Below, piece after piece: positions 44,583 through 51,516 of a DNA stretch of 64,000 nucleotides. The position numbers and the translations under genes were made by a program. Under the pieces are notes generated by a model. That model was not told where the DNA came from and made no database searches. It saw nothing but the letters and a program-made list of their open reading frames with translations. Source of the stretch: an uncultured Clostridia bacterium (GTDB lineage: Bacteria > Bacillota > Clostridia > Oscillospirales > Ruminococcaceae); contig CANQKD010000004.1 of assembly GCA_947624375.1 (NCBI GenBank), positions 62,001 to 126,000 on the forward strand, read 5' to 3'. The number at the start of each line of letters is the position of its first letter. Position 1 is the first letter of the stretch.

Positions 44583-46046
44583 TCAGTAAAGCAGTCTTAC
44601 AACAGTGTTTGTGCCATCAGGAATAATGCTCATCGGTTGAGCGCATATCCTGTTGTCGCTCGCATCATAATGAAAGCCGCACAGTATAACGCCGTTTTCA
44701 AGCAACTTTCTGCCTGGCAGCGTTTGCAATCGCTCAGTCATTTTCTGCGTATCGTCAATATCTTTGAGCTCTACAGTGTCGCCGCCTTTTGAGCGCAGAA
44801 CAATTTTTTCGCCGATCTTTTCTATCTCGGAAAAGGCGATCAGTTTGTATATCACAGGGCTTGACATTGCGTTTTGCAGAAAGTTCTTTATGCCTTTCAT
44901 TTCTGCATTTATAGTGTTTGCCGCATACGAGCGCAGCTTGTCAAAGTCACTGTCTGTGAGCTCTGTAAAGCTCGCATTGTCCCAGCGTACTCTTACATTG
45001 CCCTCGCCGGGGTAGACTGCCATCGACGGCACCTGCACGACCCCGAAAACCGAATCTTCCGCCTTTACGTATTTAAGCGACTTCAGCGGACGGAAGTTCT
45101 TTGTCATGTATATGTTTCCGCTGCCAAGCTCTACCCATATGCCGCTTTCGATAAATTCTTTTCTCGCATCGTCAAAGCTTACAAAATACGCAAGCTGTGT
45201 TACTCGCGCATCTTTCACGCACTTGCCTATAGCCTCCAGCTCCGTGAGCTTCCAGTTGCCGCCAAGCTCTTCGTAAAGCTGTGTGTCATCAGTCGTAGGG
45301 TCATCGCTTTCGAGCTTTTCCTTTATGTACTTTCTTGATTTTTTGATAAGCGAATTAAGCTTTTCAAGAGTGTCTATCGCGCAGTCGTAATGCGTGTCTT
45401 TATCATCTTTCTGATACGCGGTTATCTCAATGATAAGGCGGTTGAACAGCCGCTGTATTCCTATGAGATAGTAGTCGCCGAACTGCTTTGAAAGCTGGTG
45501 ATAATTTGAAAGCGAAGCGCCGCCCATAGTTCCAAGACCAGCCGACAGCAGCTCTTTTACCACCTTTTCGCAAAGGTCAATGCCCTCAAGCTGTTTTTGC
45601 AGCTTTTTCTTTTTTGCAGAGTTTGACGTTTTCTTCGCGGCGACCTTTTTCTTTGCTGCCTTTTCATCATCTTCGGCAGCAGCGCTTTCAGACTTTTCAG
45701 CCCTTGCCGCAAGCTTTGCACGCTTTGTCAGAATATCTTCCGGTATCTCGCATACCTCAAAGTCCTTGTTCGACATCATTTCATACATAAGAGCAAGCGA
45801 GTGTTTGCATGGAAACTGCCTGCTCGGGCAGGAACAGCGAAAAACAGGGTGGCTCTCGTCTATGTAGTCTGCCGAGGTGATGTAGGGGTTCTTTCCGCTG
45901 CCCTTGCATTCGCCCATAAAAAATGTGCCGTCCTGTGAGCGATAACGCTTGATAAATCCGCCGCCTGTTGATATCTTTTTCCCGTTAGAAGCGGCAGCAG
46001 CATTAGGCGCTAAGGACAAAATAAGCTGCTCTGTGATATTTTTCAT
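44583..46046 (-). CDS. SWIM zinc-finger protein (YehQ-like)
   Basis: A 487-residue soluble protein. The SWIM motif is C71-x-C73-(x6)-C80-x-H82 in RCSCPSRQFPCKH, a CxCxnCxH zinc site often involved in DNA or protein binding. A lysine/alanine-rich stretch (about residues 110-150) separates it from a long helical and beta C-terminal region with no recognised domain. It is the first gene of the five-gene operon. AAGGAG lies 8 bp before the ATG, with a plausible promoter 40 bp further up. YehQ-type SWIM proteins travel with MoxR/VWA genes in many bacteria. Confidence 0.88.
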   Translation of the reverse strand: MKNITEQLILSLAPNAAAASNGKKISTGGGFIKRYRSQDGTFFMGECKGSGKNPYITSADYIDESHPVFRCSCPSRQFPCKHSLALMYEMMSNKDFEVCEIPEDILTKRAKLAARAEKSESAAAEDDEKAAKKKVAAKKTSNSAKKKKLQKQLEGIDLCEKVVKELLSAGLGTMGGASLSNYHQLSKQFGDYYLIGIQRLFNRLIIEITAYQKDDKDTHYDCAIDTLEKLNSLIKKSRKYIKEKLESDDPTTDDTQLYEELGGNWKLTELEAIGKCVKDARVTQLAYFVSFDDARKEFIESGIWVELGSGNIYMTKNFRPLKSLKYVKAEDSVFGVVQVPSMAVYPGEGNVRVRWDNASFTELTDSDFDKLRSYAANTINAEMKGIKNFLQNAMSSPVIYKLIAFSEIEKIGEKIVLRSKGGDTVELKDIDDTQKMTERLQTLPGRKLLENGVILCGFHYDASDNRICAQPMSIIPDGTNTVVRLLY

Positions 46047-46087
46047 CGTAAAACTCCTTTCATATCCGTATCTTTATACTATATTTT

Positions 46088-46116
46088 ATTATATCATAGT
46101 GAACGGCAAAAGTCTA
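46088..46116 (-). promoter_or_regulatory. Promoter of the SWIM-HEAT-MoxR-DUF5682-VWA operon
   Basis: TAGACT (46116-46111), 17-bp spacer, TATAAT (46093-46088) on the reverse strand, about 42 bp upstream of the SWIM start. The -35 has one mismatch to TTGACT. Confidence 0.6.
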
Positions 46117-46226
46117 TATCTAAATATTAAATTGTTGCTTTTGATATATGGAACATCAGACAACTTGAAAAGCATCTGCCGGATACTGTTCCGAAATTAT
46201 TAGTCATATCTTGAATACTTGATATT

Positions 46227-46274
46227 ACAAAAAAATTGCCTTCAGATCTTACTAAACACAAGACCGGGGCAATT
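46227..46274 (-). terminator. Terminator downstream of the decayed gene
   Basis: On the reverse strand AATTGCC pairs with GGCAATT with an inner TCTT/AAGA stem, then a T-run. It separates the pseudogene from the SWIM operon promoter. Confidence 0.75.
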
Positions 46275-46327
46275 TATTTTCTAAACTATAAAACTTGAAA
46301 GAGTCTGCAATTTTACCTGATATAAGA

Positions 46328-46836
46328 TCAACGCCATTTAATATGTGATAAGTAGTACTTTTCTTTAATTTCCAGTCTGTACTCTCTCATATTTATTCAA
46401 ATCATGAAACCGCTTTGGTAACAATAACCAAAATCATAACTAACCAAGTTTCTAAGACGTTCTTCATCGCTAGAACAACCTCTTCGGTCTGTTGATTTTT
46501 TCATTTTGACGCAAATTAGATTGTTAATTTGATTATTAAGATCAGAACCGCGCTTATGTACAATTATATCTACAGTAATGGAGCATCGATAATACGCTTT
46601 ATATAATAGTTTTTTCCGGCATAGCCACGATTATACTCAACGTCCACGCAATAATCTTTGAATTCGGATTTATGAATGGCTTCTGTCAGATAAAAAGCGA
46701 ATTTAGCACAAATACACCGTTCACTCAAATCGTTTTTTATTAAGTACTGTTCTGCTGAATTAAAGTTTCTTATTGCATCTGATAAAATATTAGTAGCTGC
46801 TAACTGCTGCTACGAAATAGGTATTATGTTATCCAT
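46328..46836 (-). pseudogene. Decayed conserved hypothetical gene (nonsense codons plus frameshift)
   Basis: Reading from ATG 46836: eight codons, then TAG at 46812-46810, then an open stretch with LIKNDLSERCICAKFAF and DYCVDVEYNRGYAGKNYYIKRI, then a frame change around 46575-46592 into VDIIVHKRGSD, NNLICVKMKKSTD and GCSSDEERLRNL, ending DFGYCYQSGFMI with a TGA at 46399-46397. In the same frame a further MREYRLEIKEKYYLSHIKW continues to a stop at 46330-46328. The pieces look like one protein of a conserved hypothetical family I recall from gut Firmicutes and Bacteroidetes, with VDLIVHKRG and ICIEMKKS-type motifs. No function is known. The region is AT-rich compared with flanking genes, which suggests acquired DNA. 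Confidence 0.75.
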
Positions 46837-47017
46837 TATCTTCACCTGTTTTGTAAATCGTTTTATCAATCTTCTTTTATATGAAAATACTATCATTGAA
46901 TAATAGTATATCATAATATCGACTAATAATCAAGGCTTTTAAATAGTTTTAAGATCATTCCCGTTGAAGAAATAATTTAAATATTTATTTGATGTATTAG
47001 TACATCATTTGTGCATA
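46837..47017. other. AT-rich spacer without recognisable genes
   Basis: About 180 bp, strongly AT-rich, upstream of the decayed gene. It may have held that gene's promoter. I see no ORF, RNA gene or repeat in it. Confidence 0.5.
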
Positions 47018-47215
47018 GAAAACAGGTGCAGCTTATCCGTCGTGAGCGCGTTTACAAGCGAACAGGATAAGCAAGCGTGACTTGTTTTGGAAAGTTGGAA
47101 AAGTCCTACAGGACTTTTCGGCACTTCGCTTGCGAAGTGTAAGCGATAGGAGTGAGTGAGAGGTGACTTTTCCACAAGTATAAAAGAAAAGTCGCCGCGA
47201 ATGATACGGAATCCG
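47018..47215. repeat. Cluster of inverted repeats (structured intergenic element)
   Basis: Four successive perfect inverted repeats: GCTTATCC/GGATAAGC (about 47031-47072), AAAAGTCCT/AGGACTTTT (about 47100-47120), CACTTCGC/GCGAAGTG (about 47122-47140) and GACTTTTC/GAAAAGTC (about 47163-47191). A 15-bp direct repeat, GAAAACAGGTGCAGC, occurs at 47018-47032 and again at 47290-47304 beside the tRNA terminator. This density of stems points to a structured RNA or a small interspersed repeat rather than coding DNA. Confidence 0.55.
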
Positions 47216-47260
47216 CGCAAAAGTTACGGCGAAAGTTATGCTAAAGTTTATTCACGGGAA

Positions 47261-47290
47261 CAAAAACGGGGTACATCACTTTGTACCCCG
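47261..47290 (-). terminator. Terminator of tRNA-Leu
   Basis: Reverse-strand stem CGGGGTAC/GTACCCCG with an 8-nt loop followed by TTTTTG, about 25 bp after the tRNA 3' end. Confidence 0.88.
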
Positions 47291-47314
47291 AAAACAGGTG
47301 CAGCGTTACGCTGC

Positions 47315-47398
47315 TGGTGCGGGTAACAGGACTTGAACCTGCACGCCATTGGCAATAGAACCTAAATCTATCGCGTCTGCCAATTCCGCCATACCCGC
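47315..47398 (-). tRNA. tRNA-Leu (anticodon UAG), CCA encoded
   Basis: The reverse strand reads as a class II tRNA: acceptor stem GCGGGTA/TACCCGC with discriminator A, D-arm GGCGGAATTGGCAGACGC, anticodon loop TTTAGGT flanked by ATAGA/TCTAT (anticodon TAG), a long variable arm, and T-arm GGTTCAAGTCC. The CCA end is present in the DNA (47317-47315). It reads CUA and related leucine codons. Confidence 0.95.
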
Positions 47399-47456
47399 AT
47401 ATTAAACTTTTGCATGGTTCGCCAACAGTGGTAGATGATAAATTAACAACATTATT

Positions 47457-47485
47457 ATAATACCACATTTGCGCCTGTATGTCAA
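47457..47485 (-). promoter_or_regulatory. Promoter of tRNA-Leu
   Basis: TTGACA (47485-47480), 17-bp spacer, TATTAT (47462-47457) on the reverse strand. Confidence 0.82.
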
Positions 47486-47571
47486 GCGGAGAAGCATTTT
47501 AAGCAAAACTATCTTTTAAAAATGTTGCAAACTATAGATTTTACCTATACATAAGTATCAGCAAATCGTTC

Positions 47572-47600
47572 TTGCAAATTGCCTTAAAATGTGGTATGAT
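47572..47600 (+). promoter_or_regulatory. Promoter of the DUF4430 lipoprotein / one-carbon region
   Basis: TTGCAA, 17-bp spacer, TATGAT, about 33 bp before the first lipoprotein start. The -10 half is repeated before the second copy (TATGAT at 48704-48709), where no good -35 is present. Confidence 0.72.
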
Positions 47601-48249
47601 TGTTTTGTCAAAAAGAAAAAGGAGAGTTGATCATGAAAAAACAACAATTGGCAAAGATAGTATCACTTTTGGCGGCATCGGTGCTGGTGCTTGCATCTTG
47701 CGGAAACGGCGACAGCTCTGCCGACAGCGTAAATAGTACGACAAGCGCCGCCGTTACAGAAGAAAGCTCGGTACAGGACTCTTCTTTGGAAGCGACGACT
47801 ACTGATGCTTCTTCGGAAACAACAACGTCAGATGCATCTTCAGAAGCCGAGGAAACATCTTCACAAAGCGACGAAAAGTATTCGTTAGTATTTACCGCTG
47901 AAGATGCAGTAGTAATTAAAGCTAACACTACCGAGGGCAGTCTTGAAGATGCTCTTAATGTTCTTAAAGATTCAAATGCGCTGGACTTTACCGGTTCGCA
48001 AAGTGAGTACGGTCTGTACATAGAATCTGTAAACGGCAGGACTGCTGATGCAGATAAAAACGAATATTGGGCTGTATATACCACATTGACCGAACTTGAC
48101 GGCGTGAGCTATTCAAGCGCTGAATACGGTACATACGACTATGACGGCACGCAGTGCGCCAGCGCATCGTTCGGCGCATCGGGTCTGCCTATGGTTGAGG
48201 GCAATCTGTACGCTGTCGTGCTTGCTGCATATTGATGACCGTTAAAGAA
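47591..48249 (+). repeat. Direct repeat unit, copy 1 (DUF4430 gene plus flanks)
   Basis: Closely matches 48700-49350. The repeated unit begins at GTGGTATGATTG in the -10 region, covers the ribosome-binding site and the whole lipoprotein gene, and continues past the stop through ATGACCGTTAAAGAA, which in copy 2 is the start of the ECF S-component gene. After that the sequences diverge. It records a tandem duplication. Confidence 0.88.
47633..48235 (+). CDS. DUF4430 lipoprotein, copy 1
   Basis: A 200-residue secreted lipoprotein. The signal peptide ends in a lipobox LASC with the lipidated cysteine at residue 23, then a Ser/Thr/Glu-rich linker (about residues 26-85), then a DUF4430 domain (about 86-200) with a YWAVYTTL core and a GDxYAVVLAAY-like end. 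DUF4430 resembles the C-terminal domain of transcobalamin/intrinsic factor. In Firmicutes such lipoproteins often accompany ECF transporters. With an S component, metF and metH downstream, corrinoid binding is a reasonable inference. GGAGAG precedes the ATG at 8 bp. It is about 85-90 percent identical to copy 2 by eye. Confidence 0.85.
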   Translation: MKKQQLAKIVSLLAASVLVLASCGNGDSSADSVNSTTSAAVTEESSVQDSSLEATTTDASSETTTSDASSEAEETSSQSDEKYSLVFTAEDAVVIKANTTEGSLEDALNVLKDSNALDFTGSQSEYGLYIESVNGRTADADKNEYWAVYTTLTELDGVSYSSAEYGTYDYDGTQCASASFGASGLPMVEGNLYAVVLAAY

Positions 48250-48271
48250 GGTGATTGCGAAAGGAGAAAAA

Positions 48272-48694
48272 ATGAATAAAGGATTAAATACTTTATTTAA
48301 GATTGTTTTTGGGGCTATTATTGTGTTTGGTGAAGAATATTTATTTTACATTACACTTTTGTGCAATGTCATAACTAAAGAAAGCTCCTATATGCGGCTT
48401 GCATTTGTTTTCGGTTCACTTGTTATATCTGTAGTTAATATAACTATTGTTTATTTTTTGACCAGGAATTCAGAATTTAAGCTGAGAAATATTGCACTTT
48501 TGATTGTATCGTCCGTAATAGCGAGTCTCGGATTATTAATATTGAGTATATTATTCGATAAAAATATTTTAATGGAGGTAGATTACAAGAAAGAAATTGA
48601 TTATTTTACAATATTAGTATTATCAAGTTTAATTACAATATGGACAAGTATTTTTGTTTTGCTATTAAAGATACTCTCCAAAATTAAGCACTAG
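48272..48694 (+). CDS. Hypothetical four-helix membrane protein, AT-rich
   Basis: A 140-residue protein with four hydrophobic segments (about residues 8-31, 40-62, 72-93, 111-133) and no family I recognise. Base composition is markedly richer in A and T, and codons such as TTA and ATT are commoner, than in the neighbours. It lies exactly between the two copies of the DUF4430 repeat, so it was either inserted or trapped there by the duplication. AAGGAG lies 6 bp before the ATG, so it is probably translated. Confidence 0.65.
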   Translation: MNKGLNTLFKIVFGAIIVFGEEYLFYITLLCNVITKESSYMRLAFVFGSLVISVVNITIVYFLTRNSEFKLRNIALLIVSSVIASLGLLILSILFDKNILMEVDYKKEIDYFTILVLSSLITIWTSIFVLLLKILSKIKH

Positions 48695-48699
48695 CATTA

Positions 48700-49350
48700 G
48701 TGGTATGATTGTTTTGTCAAAAAAGAAAAAGGAGAGTTGATCATGAAAAAACAATTTGCAAAAATAGTATCACTTCTGGCGGCATCTGTTTTGGTGCTTG
48801 CATCTTGCGGAAACGGCGACAGCTCTGCCGACAGCGTAAATAGTACGACAAGCACTGCCGTTACAGAAGAAAGCGTAGTTCAGGACACATCTTCGGAAGC
48901 GACAACTACGGAAGCATCTTCAGAAACACCTGATGATTCTTCAGAGATAGAGGAAACATCTTCACAAAGCGATGAAAAGTATTCTGTCGTGTTTACTGCC
49001 GACGATGCAGTAGTCATAAAAGCAAACACTACAGAGGGCAGTCTCGAAGATGCTCTTAACGCTCTTAAAGATTCAAATGCGCTGGACTATACCGGTTCGC
49101 AAAGTGAGTACGGTCTGTACATAGAATCTGTAAACGGCAAGACAGCAGATGCTGCGAAGAACGAATACTGGGCTGTATATACCACATTGACCGAACTTGA
49201 CGGCGTGAGCTATTCAAGCGCAGAGTACGGCACATACGACTATGACGGTACGCAGTGTGCCAGCGCATCGTTCGGCGCATCGGGTCTGCCTATGGTTGAG
49301 GGCAATCTGTACGCTGTCGTGCTTGCTGCATATTGATGACCGTTAAAGAA
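48700..49350 (+). repeat. Direct repeat unit, copy 2
   Basis: Second copy of the 47591-48249 unit, with small indels in the Ser/Thr-rich linker. Here the unit runs on without interruption into the ECF S-component gene, so copy 2 keeps the ancestral right-hand junction, while copy 1 keeps the better upstream promoter. Confidence 0.88.
48743..49336 (+). CDS. DUF4430 lipoprotein, copy 2
   Basis: A 197-residue lipoprotein paralogous to copy 1: lipobox LASC (Cys22), a Ser/Thr/Glu-rich linker and a C-terminal DUF4430 domain nearly identical to that of copy 1. Most differences lie in the signal peptide and the linker, which suggests the binding domain is kept under constraint. The stop overlaps the ATG of the ECF S component (TGATG), so ligand-binding protein and transporter subunit are likely made together. 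Ribosome-binding site GGAGAG is conserved with copy 1. Confidence 0.86.
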   Translation: MKKQFAKIVSLLAASVLVLASCGNGDSSADSVNSTTSTAVTEESVVQDTSSEATTTEASSETPDDSSEIEETSSQSDEKYSVVFTADDAVVIKANTTEGSLEDALNALKDSNALDYTGSQSEYGLYIESVNGKTADAAKNEYWAVYTTLTELDGVSYSSAEYGTYDYDGTQCASASFGASGLPMVEGNLYAVVLAAY

Positions 49351-50022
49351 ATTGCGCGCTGTGCGGTGATGACCGCGCTTCTCATCGCCGTGCAGTATGC
49401 GCTTGGATTTGTTTCGGGCGTGGAGCTTGTGACCGCGGTGTTTTCGGCTTTCTGCTTTGTGTTCGGCGCAAAAAGCGGTGTGCTTACGGCTGTTGCATTT
49501 TCGCTTCTGCGGTGTATCATCTTCGGTTTCGTGCCGAATGTTATAGTGCTGTACCTTGTGTATTATACACTTTTTGCAGTAGTATTTGCACTTCTGGGGA
49601 AATGCAGGATACCGCCGTTTGTAAATATCATACTGCTTGCCATTATGGCAGTTGCAAGCGCATATACGGCTATAAAAGGCTTAAAAGTCAGCATAATGTA
49701 TAAACATAGAGTAACGGTCTTGCTTTGGGTGATGTGCGCATTGTTTGCCGCACTGCTTGTATTCGGCGTTTTTGCGATGAAGAAAGCCGCCGCAAGGCAA
49801 ACAATAACAGTTTGTACTTTTGCAGCGGTTATGACCGTATTGTTTACGCTGCTGGACGACGTTTTAACGCCGCTTATTATGCGCTATTCCAAAGAAGCAG
49901 CGACTGCGTATTTTTACAGCAGCTTTCTGGCAATGCTGCCGCAGACGGTATGTGCGGCGGTGAGCGTTTTTGTGCTTTTTATACCGCTTAAAAAAGCCTT
50001 TGAAGCGGCAAAGAAAATATAG
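49336..50022 (+). CDS. ECF transporter S component (predicted vitamin/corrinoid uptake)
   Basis: A 228-residue integral membrane protein with six or more helices. It starts MTVKEIARCAVMTALLIAVQYALGF-like, the N-terminal pattern of ECF substrate-binding S components that contact the shared T subunit (a basic/Ala-rich first helix). No EcfA/EcfT genes are nearby, so it should use a general ECF module encoded elsewhere. Substrate is not readable from sequence; the DUF4430 lipoprotein upstream and B12-dependent methionine synthase genes downstream make corrinoid the best guess, folate an alternative. A TTG at 49333 is a less likely start. Confidence 0.8.
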   Translation: MTVKEIARCAVMTALLIAVQYALGFVSGVELVTAVFSAFCFVFGAKSGVLTAVAFSLLRCIIFGFVPNVIVLYLVYYTLFAVVFALLGKCRIPPFVNIILLAIMAVASAYTAIKGLKVSIMYKHRVTVLLWVMCALFAALLVFGVFAMKKAAARQTITVCTFAAVMTVLFTLLDDVLTPLIMRYSKEAATAYFYSSFLAMLPQTVCAAVSVFVLFIPLKKAFEAAKKI

Positions 50023-50033
50023 AGGTGTGTAAA

Positions 50034-50900
50034 ATGAAGATAGACGAGATGCTCTCAAAAAAGCGCACACTTTCCTTTGAGGTGTTTCCGCCGAAAAAGA
50101 GTACCGAGGAAAAGGACGAGCTTTTAAATACTATAAAACGTCTGAAAGAGCTGAAACCTGATTTTATCAGCGTAACTTACGGCGCAGGCGGAACTAACGC
50201 AGGCATAGCGGCTGAAATATCGGGCTGTATAAAAGATATCGGCATAGAACCGCTTGCTCATATAACGGGAGGCCCCAGCAGTCCCGAGGACATTGACAAC
50301 CTTACTCAGCGGCTTAAAAGTCTTGGCGTTGAAAATATTCTCGCACTTCGCGGAGACAGACCGCAAGACCACGTTGGCGATTACTGCAAATACTTCCCCC
50401 ACGCCACCGACCTTATGGAGTACATAGGCGATAAATTCTGCATGGGCGCGGCGTGCTACCCCGAGGGGCATATTGAATGTAACACTCTTAAAGACGATAT
50501 AGTGAACTTAAAGAAAAAGCAGGAGCTTGGCGCAAAGTTTTTGATAACGCAGATATTTTACGATAATTCGTACTATTACAGACTTGTGCACGAGGCAGGC
50601 AAAATGGGCGTTACCGTGCCGATAATACCGGGTATTATGCCGCTGATAAGCGCAAAAAACATAGCAAGAATAAAATCAATGTGCGGATCTACCATCCCTC
50701 TTGATTTCAGAAACATGATAGAAATATACTCAAACCACCCGAATGTTATGAGGGAGATAGGACTGAACTACGCAGTTTATCAGATAATCGACCTTATCGC
50801 GAAAGGTGCACCGGGCATACATCTTTACATCATGAACAAAGCGGACACGGCAATAGAAATTTGTGAAAGGCTGAAAAACGTATTCAATGAATTATTCTGA
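50034..50900 (+). CDS. metF: 5,10-methylenetetrahydrofolate reductase
   Basis: A 288-residue TIM-barrel flavoenzyme that makes 5-methyl-THF, the methyl donor for MetH. FEVFPPKK at the N-terminus contains the conserved Glu; YGAGGTNAG, ALRGD and FLITQIFYDNSYYYRL are family motifs. ATG 50034 is chosen because AGAGG sits 8 bp upstream; a GTG three codons earlier overlaps that site. The 3' end overlaps the next gene by 14 bp. Together with the MetH genes it forms the methyl-transfer half of this operon. Confidence 0.95.
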   Translation: MKIDEMLSKKRTLSFEVFPPKKSTEEKDELLNTIKRLKELKPDFISVTYGAGGTNAGIAAEISGCIKDIGIEPLAHITGGPSSPEDIDNLTQRLKSLGVENILALRGDRPQDHVGDYCKYFPHATDLMEYIGDKFCMGAACYPEGHIECNTLKDDIVNLKKKQELGAKFLITQIFYDNSYYYRLVHEAGKMGVTVPIIPGIMPLISAKNIARIKSMCGSTIPLDFRNMIEIYSNHPNVMREIGLNYAVYQIIDLIAKGAPGIHLYIMNKADTAIEICERLKNVFNELF

Positions 50901-51516
50901 CATAGAAAAAATAAAGCCGCAGATATACAAGTATCTCGGCTTTTACGGCGTTGAGACAAACGAGCAGACAGATGTGCTTATCACGCACTGCATATCTCAG
51001 CTTGAAAAAACAGCGCAGTTTAACTATATATATATGAGTTATGAGAATACACCGGATTTCTTGCAAAAAGAGCCGTATATCGACTTTTTGCAGGGAGCAG
51101 GCGGCGTTATACTTTGTGCTATGACCTTGGGCATACAGACCGACAAACTGATAGAGCGGCTTTTCAGAACAGATATGTCAAAAGCCGTTGTTATGGATGC
51201 CGCCGCCAGCGCATATCTTGAATATCTTTCCGATGGGTATGAAAAAACGCTGGGTGATGACCTTAGTTTTCGTTTTTGCCCGGGTTACGGCGGCAGTACG
51301 GTCGAAGATCTGAAATATATTTTTGAACTCATACACCCCGAAAAGATAGGCATCACGCTTAATAACAGCAACTTTATGCTGCCTGCAAAGTCAATGGCAG
51401 GCATTATAGCTATAGGCAAAAAGAGCAGGAAAAGCTGCAAAGGCTGCATAATGCTCAAAGACTGCAAATTTTTGAACGGAGGAACAAAATGTTACGAGCA
51501 AACGCAGGTAAAGTAA
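50887..51516 (+). CDS. MetH activation-domain protein (stand-alone)
   Basis: A 209-residue protein matching the vitamin B12-dependent methionine synthase activation domain, which binds S-adenosylmethionine for reductive reactivation of cob(II)alamin. Visible features: RFCPGYGGSTVEDLKYIFELI, close to the R-x-x-x-G-Y SAM-binding signature of MetH, and NNSNFMLPAKSMAGII. A C-terminal CKGCIMLKDCKF cysteine group is an addition that could bind metal. It overlaps metF by 14 bp and metH by 28 bp, so it is made with both. It supplies the domain missing from the shortened MetH. Confidence 0.9.
   Translation: MNYSDIEKIKPQIYKYLGFYGVETNEQTDVLITHCISQLEKTAQFNYIYMSYENTPDFLQKEPYIDFLQGAGGVILCAMTLGIQTDKLIERLFRTDMSKAVVMDAAASAYLEYLSDGYEKTLGDDLSFRFCPGYGGSTVEDLKYIFELIHPEKIGITLNNSNFMLPAKSMAGIIAIGKKSRKSCKGCIMLKDCKFLNGGTKCYEQTQVK

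Noticed and set aside
47005-47220. Reverse-strand ORF of 71 codons
   Set aside because: It lies entirely over the cluster of perfect inverted repeats, has no ribosome-binding site and no protein-like motif; the hairpins explain the sequence better.
46843-47304. Three occurrences of AAAACAGGTG as a CRISPR-like or attachment repeat
   Set aside because: Spacing is irregular, one copy is inverted and there is no cas gene; I keep only the 15-bp direct repeat as a note.
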